NCBI GenBank assembly: GCA_035601835.1
Contig: DATNNM010000012.1
Coordinates: forward strand, 62,001-126,000
Length of the DNA: 64,000 nucleotides
Origin: Candidatus Tumulicola sp.
GTDB lineage: Bacteria > Vulcanimicrobiota > Vulcanimicrobiia > Eremiobacterales > Eremiobacteraceae
Direction of reading: 5' to 3'
Below the pieces are notes generated by a model. It saw only the letters and a list, made by a program, of their open reading frames with translations. It made no database searches and was not told the origin of the DNA. Shown here piece by piece: positions 1-8,833 of this stretch. Position 1 is the first letter of the stretch; each line of letters opens with the position of its first letter. Both the position numbers and the translations under genes were made by a program.

Positions 1-257
1 ATGCCGCCGACGTTGAGGAGCAACGCGTGCAGGTCATGATTCTTGATCGCGACGTCGATGATCCATTTGGCGAACAGCGGGGGGAACTGGTAAGCGGCCG
101 CCACCACGAGGATGCAGGCGAGCACCAGCGCTTCTTGGCGCCAGTACGGGGCGAAGTAGCGCAGGATGCGCCGCAGGTCGACCGGCTTTGTCGGCTTTGA
201 CGACGGCCCGCCTATGCCGTAGCCGTAGAACATCGGAGCTCCGCCAAGCATGATCAT
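1..257 (-). CDS. ABC transporter, permease/ATPase fusion (N-terminal fragment)
   Basis: Reading the minus strand from 257 gives about 85 residues that run off the window edge. A short Gly/Pro-rich head is followed by LRRILRYFAPYW and a hydrophobic helix, then PPLFAKWIIDVAIKNHD. This pattern is typical of the first transmembrane helix and coupling region of MsbA/LmrA-type exporters. The ATPase half lies outside the window, so the substrate cannot be named. ATG at 257 is assumed; ATG at 251 is equally possible because neither has a strong ribosome binding site. Confidence 0.7.
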   Translation of the reverse strand, partial: MIMLGGAPMFYGYGIGGPSSKPTKPVDLRRILRYFAPYWRQEALVLACILVVAAAYQFPPLFAKWIIDVAIKNHDLHALLLNVGG

Positions 258-267
258 AGCTCTATGT

Positions 268-290
268 GGAGCAGGACCTTGAGGTCCTGC
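268..290 (+). repeat. REP-like palindrome, type B (GGAG head)
   Basis: A GGAG head is followed by a perfect 8-bp stem GCAGGACC/GGTCCTGC with loop TTGA. It lies between the ABC transporter gene and the cyclophilin gene and belongs to the same family as the copies at 38171 and 50486. Confidence 0.7.
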
Positions 291-301
291 TAACCCATCG
301 T

Positions 302-325
302 GTAGGCCTGAGGCTTTAGCCCCGG
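302..325 (+). repeat. REP-like palindrome, type A, degenerate copy
   Basis: GTAG head followed by a decayed version of the CCGGGGCTTTAGCCCCGG hairpin (left arm reads CCTGAGGC). It sits just upstream of the AGGAGG ribosome binding site of the cyclophilin gene. The copy at 52010 has the same substitutions, so these two form a subtype. Confidence 0.6.
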
Positions 326-341
326 TAATTTAGGAGGACAT

Positions 342-827
342 ATGCCGCAGCCGCCCACCGCCGACGAGGTCAAGACACTTGCCGCCGAAGCCAAAAACCT
401 GCGCGCGCGCGTCCAGACGAATAAGGGCGACGTCGTGCTCGAATTCTTTCCCGACGACGCCCCGACGCACGTCGCCGCGTTCATCAAGCTCGCGCGCGCG
501 GGCTTCTACGACGGCCTGAAATTCCACCGCGTCGAGCCGAACTTCGTGGCGCAGACCGGCGATCCGGAAGGAACAGGCCGCGGTGGGCCTGGTTACACGT
601 TGCGCGAGGAATTCAATACGCGCAAGCACCTGCAAGGGACGTTAGGCATGGCGCGCTCTTCGTCTCCGAACTCGGCCGGTTCGCAGTTCTACATCTGCCT
701 CGACGCTGCGCCCCATCTCGATCGGCAGTATACCGTTTTCGGGCAGGTCACGCAGGGCATGGATGCCGTCAAGAAGATCGCCGTCGGCGACCAGATGAAG
801 TCCGTCAAAATCGAACCGAAAACGTGA
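342..827 (+). CDS. Peptidyl-prolyl cis-trans isomerase, cyclophilin type
   Basis: 161 residues. Cyclophilins catalyse cis-trans isomerisation of Xaa-Pro bonds and assist folding. The core is complete: VVLEFFPDDAPTHVAAF near the N-terminus, the catalytic FHRVEPNFVAQTGDP block (about residues 65-79), then GSQFYICLDAAPHLD and YTVFGQV. There is no signal peptide or membrane anchor, so it is probably cytoplasmic. ATG at 342 follows AGGAGG with 6 nt spacing. It stands alone between REP-like repeats, and no operon partner is visible. Confidence 0.93.
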   Translation: MPQPPTADEVKTLAAEAKNLRARVQTNKGDVVLEFFPDDAPTHVAAFIKLARAGFYDGLKFHRVEPNFVAQTGDPEGTGRGGPGYTLREEFNTRKHLQGTLGMARSSSPNSAGSQFYICLDAAPHLDRQYTVFGQVTQGMDAVKKIAVGDQMKSVKIEPKT

Positions 828-838
828 TCCGCCGCGAA

Positions 839-861
839 CGGACCTAAAGGTCCGTTGCTAC
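839..861 (-). repeat. REP-like palindrome, type B (GTAG head)
   Basis: On the minus strand: GTAGCAA followed by the perfect hairpin CGGACC-TTTA-GGTCCG. It lies 11 bp past the stop codon of the M56 gene on the same strand, and between that gene and the converging cyclophilin gene. Confidence 0.75.
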
Positions 862-871
862 GCGAACTGCG

Positions 872-2869
872 CTAGTCGCTGGGCGCGTCGAGCTTCTTGT
901 GCGGCTGCATCCCCTGCTGCTCCATAGCCTTACGCACGTCCTCAAGCGCTCTGCGAGCCTCCGTGAGCTCGGCCGCCGAGGCCTTTGTGGCCTTGGCCGC
1001 CTGTGCGCATGCGCGCGACGCCTCTTCAAGGGCACGCTTCACGGCTGCATCCTCATCCGCATACGGCGCGAGCGTCTGAGCCGCGGCTCGGCGGATCTTC
1101 ACGTTTTCCGATCGGAGCGCTTCGACGACGGCAGCGCGAATCGCGGCTTCGTCGAGATATGGCTGGAGCGCATCGAGCGCGATCGCTTGGATGGTCGCGA
1201 TGTTGCTCGCGCGCAGAGCGCTTGCGAGCGCGGCTTTCGCGTAAGCCTCTTCCGCCCTGTCTGCCAGCACGTGAGCGGCTTGAACTCGGATGCGCACGCT
1301 GGAATCGCCGGCGAGCGCGCTCACCAAGGCATCGCGGGCGGCGGCGTCGTCATAGCGGTCTGCAAGTTCTCGAACGATGCGCGCCCGGTCCGCGAGCGAG
1401 TTCGAAGCGCGCAGCTCTTGCGCGAGCGCATCGCTCGTCGCGACGGCGAGATCGGAGCTTGCGCTTGCCCAGGCGGCGGTGGCGGGCGTCGTCATGGGAA
1501 CGCTAACGGCGTCGGTCTCCACGACTTTCGGCGCTCGCACCATGGCCACGATCTCGGGAGCCGCGCGAACTCCGGCTGCCGGCGCCGGGCGAGCGCTGAT
1601 GACTCGAGCATCGACCCATACATTGCGCGCGGCGACGCGCGCAACGCTAACGAGAGCGTGCCTTGTCATGTGGATGATGAAATGCATGCGCCCCAGCGTT
1701 TTCTGGACCGGCGACCACCGGAAGCCCACCACCTTGAATGCGATCGCATCGGGAGAGTGGGGCTGTTGTTCGTTCGGCAACGATGCGACCATCACGAAGG
1801 AGCTGGCGGCCGTTCCACTCGTGCTCGCCGCGGCCAACCGGCTGGAGGCGGCCGTCTCGGCGGTTCTGGTCGCGCCGGAGACGTCAGGCGTCGCAGGCAC
1901 TGCGACCACCGGGGTGAGTTGCGCGGCGACGAAGATCGCCGCTGCGATCGCCGCAGCCGCGGTAGCGCCGAGGAAACGCGAGAAGGCGGGAAGAGAGCGG
2001 CGATCGCGGTCGAGCAGCCGCTCGACGCGGATCGCGAGCTGCTTGCGAGGGGCGAGCGCGCCCAGCGCCGGCAGCCCGTGCTGCAGCAGCGTGGCGGACT
2101 CGGCCAACCTGGTCAGACATGCCGCATAGGTGACGGGCTTGCCGGTGGCGGCGACCACCGCATCGTCGCACGCGATCTCGCGCTCGAGCGCCAGTTGCCG
2201 TCCGACCCAATGCACCACCGGATTGAAAAAGCAAAGCGCCTCTGCGATTTTTTGAGCGACATTCGTGACGTCGTCCCAACGCTGCAGGTGGGCCAGCTCG
2301 TGCAGCCCGACTTGATCCAACTCGAGGTCGCTGAGGTGATCGAGGAGATAGCGAGGGATGACGATGATGGGATCGCGCAGTCCGATCGCGACCGGCATGG
2401 GGATCTGCTCGGAGCTGCACAGACGGGCCGTCCGGTGTCCGCCGCTCGCGCGAAGCCAGCGCCGGACCCGATGCTGCTCAAGCGCCGGCAGCGGGGTCGC
2501 GCTGGCCTTGATCTGCTGCAAGCGGACGTAATTCCATATCAGCCGGGCGATCAAGAGCGTCGCGATGACATACCACGTTGCGAAGAGCGCGCGGGCCCAG
2601 CTCTCGGGCAGCGTGAGCGGCGGCAAACTCTGGAGGTAGCCGAAGCAGCAAAGACCGGCGGAGCGAAGCGCAAGAAGCGGCAAGGTCAGCATTGCCGCAA
2701 GGGTGGCGCACCATACCGTATAGCGCACTCCCGCGCTGGTGCGCGGAACGAGCCGCATGACGCACCAGACCGCTGTTGCCAGGACCACGCCTTGCCAAAG
2801 CGCGTTCAGCATGGCCCCCATGCCGTCGCGCGCGAACGCTTCAAAAAGGTGGGTCAGCGGAAGGCTCAT
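872..2869 (-). CDS. BlaR1-like M56 metallopeptidase with C-terminal HEAT repeats
   Basis: 665 residues. The N-terminal half is a membrane-embedded M56 peptidase: transmembrane helices near residues 22-40, 50-70 and 95-115, zinc motif HELAH at 190-194 and downstream LEREIACDD supplying the third ligand. In BlaR1/MecR1 this domain cleaves a BlaI-type repressor. The usual C-terminal penicillin-binding sensor is absent. After another hydrophobic helix (about 300-320) and a linker, the tail (about 480-640) is Ala-rich helical repeats (ADRYDDAAARDALVSAL, ADEDAAVKRALEE) resembling HEAT/PBS repeats. Its start overlaps the stop of the BlaI gene by 4 nt, so the two are co-translated. Family call is strong; the sensed signal is unknown. 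Confidence 0.88.
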   Translation of the reverse strand: MSLPLTHLFEAFARDGMGAMLNALWQGVVLATAVWCVMRLVPRTSAGVRYTVWCATLAAMLTLPLLALRSAGLCCFGYLQSLPPLTLPESWARALFATWYVIATLLIARLIWNYVRLQQIKASATPLPALEQHRVRRWLRASGGHRTARLCSSEQIPMPVAIGLRDPIIVIPRYLLDHLSDLELDQVGLHELAHLQRWDDVTNVAQKIAEALCFFNPVVHWVGRQLALEREIACDDAVVAATGKPVTYAACLTRLAESATLLQHGLPALGALAPRKQLAIRVERLLDRDRRSLPAFSRFLGATAAAAIAAAIFVAAQLTPVVAVPATPDVSGATRTAETAASSRLAAASTSGTAASSFVMVASLPNEQQPHSPDAIAFKVVGFRWSPVQKTLGRMHFIIHMTRHALVSVARVAARNVWVDARVISARPAPAAGVRAAPEIVAMVRAPKVVETDAVSVPMTTPATAAWASASSDLAVATSDALAQELRASNSLADRARIVRELADRYDDAAARDALVSALAGDSSVRIRVQAAHVLADRAEEAYAKAALASALRASNIATIQAIALDALQPYLDEAAIRAAVVEALRSENVKIRRAAAQTLAPYADEDAAVKRALEEASRACAQAAKATKASAAELTEARRALEDVRKAMEQQGMQPHKKLDAPSD

Positions 2870-3255
2870 GCTTTGTCGTCCTCGCTGTGCTCGATCATGC
2901 GTTTGAGCCGCTGCAGCTCTTCTTGGTCGAGATTCTCACGCTCGAGCAGGCGCAATGCGAGCAGCCCGGGCGAGTTGTTGAAAAAGCGGCTCACCAGCAG
3001 CTCTGTTGCGCTGGCTTGAGCCTCCTCGCGTTCCACCAACGGGTGGTACACGTAGGCGCGCCCGGATTCTAAATGAGCGACGAAGCCCTTTTGCTCGAGG
3101 ATGCGCAGCGTCGTCAGCACGGTACTATACGCGAGCGCAGTTTCCCCGGGCAGCCCGGCCATGACTTCGCCGACGGTGGCCGACCGTTTCTCCCACAGCA
3201 CTTCCATGAGACGGAGTTCCGCCTCCGTAAGTGTTGGAGATCGTTTGCGCGCCAA
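2866..3255 (-). CDS. BlaI/MecI/CopY-family transcriptional repressor
   Basis: 129 residues, normal for the family. The N-terminal winged helix begins PTLTEAELRLMEVLWEKRSATVGEV, followed by ALAYSTVLTTLRILEQKGFV, the BlaI recognition-helix pattern. The C-terminal half (ASATELLVSRFFNNSPGLLAL) is the dimerisation arm where cognate M56 enzymes cut. The gene overlaps the M56 gene by 4 nt, forming a two-gene sensor/repressor unit. Candidate operators lie upstream at 3295-3374, consistent with autoregulation. The regulon is not evident from the window. Confidence 0.92.
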   Translation of the reverse strand: MARKRSPTLTEAELRLMEVLWEKRSATVGEVMAGLPGETALAYSTVLTTLRILEQKGFVAHLESGRAYVYHPLVEREEAQASATELLVSRFFNNSPGLLALRLLERENLDQEELQRLKRMIEHSEDDKA

Positions 3256-3269
3256 GAACGCCTCGTTTT

Positions 3270-3293
3270 CCGGGGTTAAAACCCCGGCACTAC
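3270..3293 (-). repeat. REP-like palindrome, type A, in the blaI-like leader
   Basis: Minus-strand GTAGTGCCGGGGTTTTAACCCCGG: GTAG head and a perfect stem with a TTTTAA centre. Unlike most copies it lies in the 5' leader of a gene, between the putative operators and the BlaI start codon. Confidence 0.7.
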
Positions 3294-3294
3294 A

Positions 3295-3374
3295 CCTACT
3301 AAGGAATTAATAGTTGGCGGTATCATACACCGGGTCGGCCCCAGTTGTCAATTAAGAAATTAATAGTTTGCCGG
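3295..3374 (-). promoter_or_regulatory. Candidate operator pair for the BlaI-type repressor
   Basis: This AT-rich patch in a GC-rich genome contains two similar sites 52 bp apart: GAATTAATAGTTGGCGG at 3304-3320 and GAAATTAATAGTTTGCCGG at 3356-3374. The first extends into an imperfect dyad ACTA...TAGT (3297-3313), and TACTA/TAGTA-type dyads are what BlaI-family repressors bind. Position upstream of the repressor gene supports autoregulation. Binding is inferred. Confidence 0.5.
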
Positions 3375-3378
3375 GCTC

Positions 3379-4023
3379 TTAGAGCGCCTGCTTCGCGACG
3401 TCAGCCAGCAACGGCCCTAAATGCGTCGTATCGTTGCGCCTGACCAGCCGCGTCTGTTGCCCCTCATAGTGGATCTCGGTGATGGCGCAGTTGTCGCTGC
3501 GGTCCTCGAAAAACCCCGCGACACCCTTGCCGGCCGCCTCAAGCGCCGCCAGGCGCACGATGACGTCGTGCGTCACCACCACGAGCGGCGACTCAAAGCG
3601 CGCCAGGTCGGAGCGGAAAGACTGCCAGCGCTCCAGGACGTCCTTCAGGCTCTCCCCGCCCGGGAACGTCACGCTTTCGGGCCGCGCTTTCCAATCGCGC
3701 AACATCTCGGGCCAGCGCCGCGCCACGTCGGAGGCAAGTTCGCCTTCCCACGCGCCGTGGTCGATCTCGACCAGCCGCGCATCGATCGCAAGGCTCAAGC
3801 CGCAGGCCTGCGCCGCGAATTGAGCCGTTTGACGGGCGCGCGACAGTGGGCTCGACGCGATCGCGCGCGGCCGCTCCTTTGTCGCGAGGGCAGCCGCCAG
3901 CGCCTGCGCCTGCAGTACTCCTAAATCCGATAAGGCAGAGTCGCGCCTGCCTTGATAACGGCCCTCGGCGTTCCACGTCGACTCGCCGTGGCGCACGAGC
4001 AGCAACGCGAAGGGCCGGCTCAA
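3379..4023 (-). CDS. Histidine phosphatase (dPGM-like), possible phosphoserine phosphatase
   Basis: 214 residues of the phosphoglycerate mutase-like histidine phosphatase superfamily. The catalytic LLVRHGESTWN is at residues 8-18, with the second-arginine region ASSPLSRARQT and the second catalytic histidine in VVTHDVIVRL. The translation start is TTG at 4023, overlapping the serA stop codon in TTGA. Coupling to serA suggests the cofactor-independent phosphoserine phosphatase role (iPSP, as in Hydrogenobacter PspA), which would complete serine synthesis with a transaminase found elsewhere. The alternative is a generic phosphatase such as a cobalamin-type enzyme. Family certain, substrate inferred. 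Confidence 0.8.
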   Translation of the reverse strand: MSRPFALLLVRHGESTWNAEGRYQGRRDSALSDLGVLQAQALAAALATKERPRAIASSPLSRARQTAQFAAQACGLSLAIDARLVEIDHGAWEGELASDVARRWPEMLRDWKARPESVTFPGGESLKDVLERWQSFRSDLARFESPLVVVTHDVIVRLAALEAAGKGVAGFFEDRSDNCAITEIHYEGQQTRLVRRNDTTHLGPLLADVAKQAL

Positions 4024-5612
4024 AGCTCGATCGCGCGCACGCTGTGCAGCTGGGCGACGTCGCGAAGTCGCGTGAGCACGTCGGCGGGCGCCGCACGATC
4101 CACGCCCAGTATCATCAGGGCCTGGCCGGTCTGTTCGCGCCGCGCGACGCTCATGTTCGAGATGTTGATGCCGGCTTCACCGAGGATCGTGCCGACCTTG
4201 CCGACGACGCCGGGCACGTCGCCGTGGTGCGTCAGAAGAAGATGACCTGCCAGGGCGACGTCAAGCTCGTAGCCGTCGATCTCGATGAGGCGCAACTGTT
4301 CGCCGTGAACCACCGTGCCGGCAAGCGCCGTTCGACCGCCGCGAACGAAGACGGCGCGAGCAAAACCTCGCTCGCACGGCGCCGGCAAAGCTTCGATCGA
4401 CAGACCCATCTCGCGCGCGACGTCGAACGCGTTGACCGTCGAGATGCGGCGATCGGTGATGTTCTGCAACAGCCCGACCAAAAACGCGGCGACGAACGGC
4501 GCCGTGTCGTGCGCGCCGAGTTCGCCTTCCATGAACAGCGCGAACGGCGGCAACGCAGACTCCTGCGCCAACTGTGGATACGCGCGGCCAAGCACGTAGC
4601 TGAGTTCGACGAAAGGGCGCAGTTCCGGAGCGGCGACGAACGGCGCATTCACGGCAGATGAGGGCGGTTTGCCGCGAAGCACCGCGACGACATCGCGGCA
4701 AAGATCCGTTGCGATGCGCGCTTGCGCTTCGCGCGTCGAGCCGCCCAAGTGCGGCGTCGCAAGCACGCGATCGTGATGAAGCAGCTTCCATACAGGATGA
4801 CCGGGCGGCGGCGGCTCGATGTCGACGACGTCGACTGCGGCGCCCGCCAGGCGGCCGGCTTCCAAAGCTGCAAGCAGCGCCTCGTGGTCGACGAGCCCGC
4901 CGCGCGCGCAATTGACCAATCGTGCTCCCGGCTTCATGAGCCCAAACGCTCGCGCGTCCATCATCGCTTGCGTCTGCGGTGTGAGCGGCGCGTGCAACGT
5001 CACAACGTCCGCGGCGCTGAGCAGCTCATCGAACGCGACCAAGCGCGCGCCCAATGATTCGGCGCGCGCCTGGCTGACAAACGCGTCGTGCGCGAGCACG
5101 GTCATGCCGAACGCACGCGCGCGGACGGCCACGGCCGAGCCGATGCGGCCGAGTCCGATAATGCCCAACGTCTTTCCCGCGAGTTCGCTGCCCGCAAGTC
5201 CCTTCGCGCTCCAAGCGCCCGACAGGACGCGCTGATGACCGGCGCTGAGGTGGCGGCACAGCGCCAGCAACATCGCGAAGGTGTGCTCCGCTGTGGCGAG
5301 CGTGCTGGCGTCGGGCGTGCTGAGCACGACGATGCCGTGACGCGTCGCGGCGGCGACGTCGATCGCATCGACTCCGACCCCGGCTCGGCCCACCACGCGC
5401 AACTGGGGAGCCGCGGCGAGCAGCTCCGCGTCGACCGCGGTCTTGCTGCGCACGATCAGCCCTTGGGCATCGCGCAGCAGTTCGATGAGCGCTTGGCGCG
5501 GCTGGTCATAGGCCTCGCGAACGTCCGCGCCGCCTTCTTGGAGGACGGCCACACCTTCCGCCGCGAGAGGTTCCGCGACGAGGACCGTGGGACGGACGCC
5601 AGAGTGTCGCAT
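4020..5612 (-). CDS. serA: D-3-phosphoglycerate dehydrogenase
   Basis: About 530 residues, the long SerA form. It oxidises 3-phosphoglycerate to 3-phosphohydroxypyruvate, the first committed step of serine synthesis. Visible are GRAGVGVDAIDV, the Rossmann motif GIIGLGRIGSAVA, NCARGGLVDHEAL and the ATPHLGGSTREAQ block with the catalytic histidine. An intervening ASB-like domain is followed by a C-terminal ACT domain (HHGDVPGVVGKVGTILGEAGINISNMSV), implying serine feedback. ATG at 5612 is chosen; a TTG three codons earlier is possible. The gene overlaps the downstream phosphatase by 4 nt. Confidence 0.95.
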   Translation of the reverse strand: MRHSGVRPTVLVAEPLAAEGVAVLQEGGADVREAYDQPRQALIELLRDAQGLIVRSKTAVDAELLAAAPQLRVVGRAGVGVDAIDVAAATRHGIVVLSTPDASTLATAEHTFAMLLALCRHLSAGHQRVLSGAWSAKGLAGSELAGKTLGIIGLGRIGSAVAVRARAFGMTVLAHDAFVSQARAESLGARLVAFDELLSAADVVTLHAPLTPQTQAMMDARAFGLMKPGARLVNCARGGLVDHEALLAALEAGRLAGAAVDVVDIEPPPPGHPVWKLLHHDRVLATPHLGGSTREAQARIATDLCRDVVAVLRGKPPSSAVNAPFVAAPELRPFVELSYVLGRAYPQLAQESALPPFALFMEGELGAHDTAPFVAAFLVGLLQNITDRRISTVNAFDVAREMGLSIEALPAPCERGFARAVFVRGGRTALAGTVVHGEQLRLIEIDGYELDVALAGHLLLTHHGDVPGVVGKVGTILGEAGINISNMSVARREQTGQALMILGVDRAAPADVLTRLRDVAQLHSVRAIEL

Positions 5613-5736
5613 GGCGACCAAGTGCGCGGGATTCGCGGGACCCTCCTGTGGAGCCGCAGCGGTCCAAGCGCGGCAGGTCCCCGGTCGGGCAGCGAGAACC
5701 CGAGGGGTCTCACCACTTTACTTTATGGAGAGTGCA

Positions 5737-6183
5737 ATGCGCATATCTGTCCTTTTGCTTGCCGTGGTCGTTGCGGCGACCCTGACGGCCTGCTCGAAGT
5801 CGAGCGACACCAGCACCACCACTTCGACGGCAACCGAGGCCGCCGCCACCACAGCGCCCGCAGGCGGCGCGATGTCGTCCACAACAGAGAAGACCGGCTT
5901 GCCGTCCTATCCCGGCGCGACCGAAGCCGCGGCCGGAACGTCGGCCAACGGCGCCATGGGCCAGGCCTCGGGCAAGGTCATGACGACCGCCGATTCGTTC
6001 GCCAAAGTGTACGCATGGTACCAGGGCAAGATGCCCAAGGGCTCCGAGAAGGCGCACATGACCGTCGCCGGCAACGAAATGGCGACCTTCCAGATCGGCA
6101 CGGCCGGGAAGAACCAGCAGGTCGTCACCATCACCGCGCAGGGCGGCAAGACGACGATCACGCTGGCCAGCGTCTCCAAGTAA
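5737..6183 (+). CDS. Small lipoprotein, paralogue of the gene at 35484
   Basis: 148 residues. A hydrophobic signal ends in the lipobox LTAC (Cys about residue 19), followed by a Ser/Thr/Ala-rich tether and a compact C-terminal domain. Motifs in that domain are TGLPSYPGA, DSFAKVYAWYQ and TTITLASVSK. The same motifs occur in the lipoprotein at 35484-36044. ATG at 5737 follows GGAG with 6 nt spacing. I do not recognise a named family; it is probably anchored in the periplasm. A clear terminator follows at 6218. Confidence 0.8.
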   Translation: MRISVLLLAVVVAATLTACSKSSDTSTTTSTATEAAATTAPAGGAMSSTTEKTGLPSYPGATEAAAGTSANGAMGQASGKVMTTADSFAKVYAWYQGKMPKGSEKAHMTVAGNEMATFQIGTAGKNQQVVTITAQGGKTTITLASVSK

Positions 6184-6184
6184 T

Positions 6185-6208
6185 GTAGTGCCGGGGCTTT
6201 AGCCCCGG
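6185..6208 (+). repeat. REP-like palindrome, type A
   Basis: GTAG head, then the perfect hairpin CCGGGGC-TTTA-GCCCCGG, starting 2 nt after the TAA stop of the lipoprotein gene. Confidence 0.8.
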
Positions 6209-6217
6209 GAGTGAAGA

Positions 6218-6242
6218 CGCCGGACTTAGGTCCGGCGTTTTT
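6218..6242 (+). terminator. Rho-independent terminator after the lipoprotein gene
   Basis: Perfect 8-bp stem CGCCGGAC/GTCCGGCG with loop TTAG, immediately followed by five T residues. The stem resembles the type B repeats. Confidence 0.85.
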
Positions 6243-6312
6243 GTTGGCCAAACGTCGATAGCGCGAGCCGCAACCATGTCGTACACTGTTGCGAAAATGG
6301 AGGGCCGCGCCG

Positions 6313-7563
<1,251 letters not shown>

Positions 7564-7572
7564 ATGTGGTAT

Positions 7573-7590
7573 GCCGGACTTTAGTCCGGC
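7573..7590. repeat. Type B-like palindrome between convergent genes
   Basis: Perfect palindrome GCCGGACTTTAGTCCGGC between the ends of amt (+) and the DUF3999-like gene (-). The tetranucleotide head is not well conserved here. It may act as a bidirectional terminator, although no T-run follows. Confidence 0.6.
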
Positions 7591-7594
7591 CGGG

Positions 7595-8833
7595 CTAGCG
7601 GCGTAGTGTCCGGATCGCCAGGCCGCCCATCACTAATACCGCGATTGCCAGCGCGATCCAAAGGATGACCGGATGCTGTTCGGTCCACGGAGCCGGATCG
7701 ACATACGCGGCGTTGGTCTGCTCAGCGCCGAGGTTGACCGTCGGCGCGGCGGAGCGCTCCGCGGCCGTCGTCAGGTCAGCGACGTCGTATTGCGGCGCCG
7801 TCGCCCGGTTGTCGCCGTAGAGCAGCCGGTACGTGCGGCCAGGTTCCTGCCGGAACGAAACGTGACGCGGTGAGGCGAGCAGCGTCGCAGAAAGTCCGGT
7901 GACGGGCGGGTCGTTGTGATTGAAGACGGTGATGCGCCAATACCGCCCGCCTCCTTCTTGAAACTCGATACGGCGTGCCGTCTGCGTTGAAGCTCCACTC
8001 GCGATCACGCCCTCGCCGATCTCCGTAAACGTGCCTGCGTCATCGCTGACGCTGATCCGCACCGGGCGGTGGTATTCCACCTGTTGAGCGTCGATCTCGA
8101 CCACTGCGCCGGGCAGCCGCGGGGCGCCGGCGTCGGCCTCGAGCCAGGTCTGCTGCGTGTCCTCCTTCGGGTTCTCTTTGAAGGCAAGCGGCCACGGCGC
8201 AAGCTCTGCTGGTCTTACCTGCCGGTAGCCCACCAAGATGTCATCGATGGGGAATGCCGCATCGGGTTCGAGCACCCGCACTCGGAGCCAACGGGCGCGC
8301 GTCGCCGGAAACGACACGGTTTGCGTGCCGGCGAGCGCGTCGCGCCGGAATTTGAAGATAGGCGCTTGCTCCCTGATGACGCGCCAGGAGGTCTCGTCGT
8401 CGCTGGCGGCGATCTCGACCCAGCTGAAATAATTCGCGTTCGACGAGTCGATCCTGAGGGTGTCTATAAGTTCCTTGCGCCCCTCGCCAGTATCCGCAAC
8501 GACTTGCGTGTAAGAGCCGCGCACGAACCCATACTCGCTCTGCGGCGCCTCGCGCAACCCGCCGACCTGACTGCCGCGTTCGATGTCGATCACATACGGG
8601 ATCTCACGCCCCGTGTCGTCGATGATGCGAAGATCCGGAAGGCCTGCTTGCGAGCGGCGAAAAGCCGTCATGGGCACGGTGACGCGTACCATGCGGCGCA
8701 GCGTTATGACGCCTACCTCAATCGGCGCGGAATAGAGCCAGTACTTCCACTGATCAGGGAGCGCGGTCATCGATTCGGCGGATGCGCCGGGGCCCTGAAG
8801 CAGAAGCGCGGCGAGTGCGATCGATGCAATCAT
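7595..8833 (-). CDS. DUF3999-like exported protein
   Basis: 412 residues. A cleavable signal (MIASIALAALLLQGPGASA) is followed by an extracytoplasmic beta-rich region with repeated jelly-roll-like segments (DTLRIDSSNANYFSWVEI, RRIEFQEGGGRYWRITV) and a single C-terminal helix (VILWIALAIAVLVMGGLAI) before RTLRR. Layout and pairing match DUF3999, whose genes commonly follow DUF2339 genes. ATG at 8833 overlaps the DUF2339 stop by 4 nt. The function of the pair is not established; a joint cell-envelope or glycan role is a guess from the carbohydrate-binding-like segments. Confidence 0.75.
   Translation of the reverse strand: MIASIALAALLLQGPGASAESMTALPDQWKYWLYSAPIEVGVITLRRMVRVTVPMTAFRRSQAGLPDLRIIDDTGREIPYVIDIERGSQVGGLREAPQSEYGFVRGSYTQVVADTGEGRKELIDTLRIDSSNANYFSWVEIAASDDETSWRVIREQAPIFKFRRDALAGTQTVSFPATRARWLRVRVLEPDAAFPIDDILVGYRQVRPAELAPWPLAFKENPKEDTQQTWLEADAGAPRLPGAVVEIDAQQVEYHRPVRISVSDDAGTFTEIGEGVIASGASTQTARRIEFQEGGGRYWRITVFNHNDPPVTGLSATLLASPRHVSFRQEPGRTYRLLYGDNRATAPQYDVADLTTAAERSAAPTVNLGAEQTNAAYVDPAPWTEQHPVILWIALAIAVLVMGGLAIRTLRR

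Noticed and set aside
899-3019. Long plus-strand open frame opposite the M56 gene
   Set aside because: It is Arg/Gly/Ala-rich with no domain and is antisense to a clear M56/BlaI pair; GC-rich genomes produce such frames.
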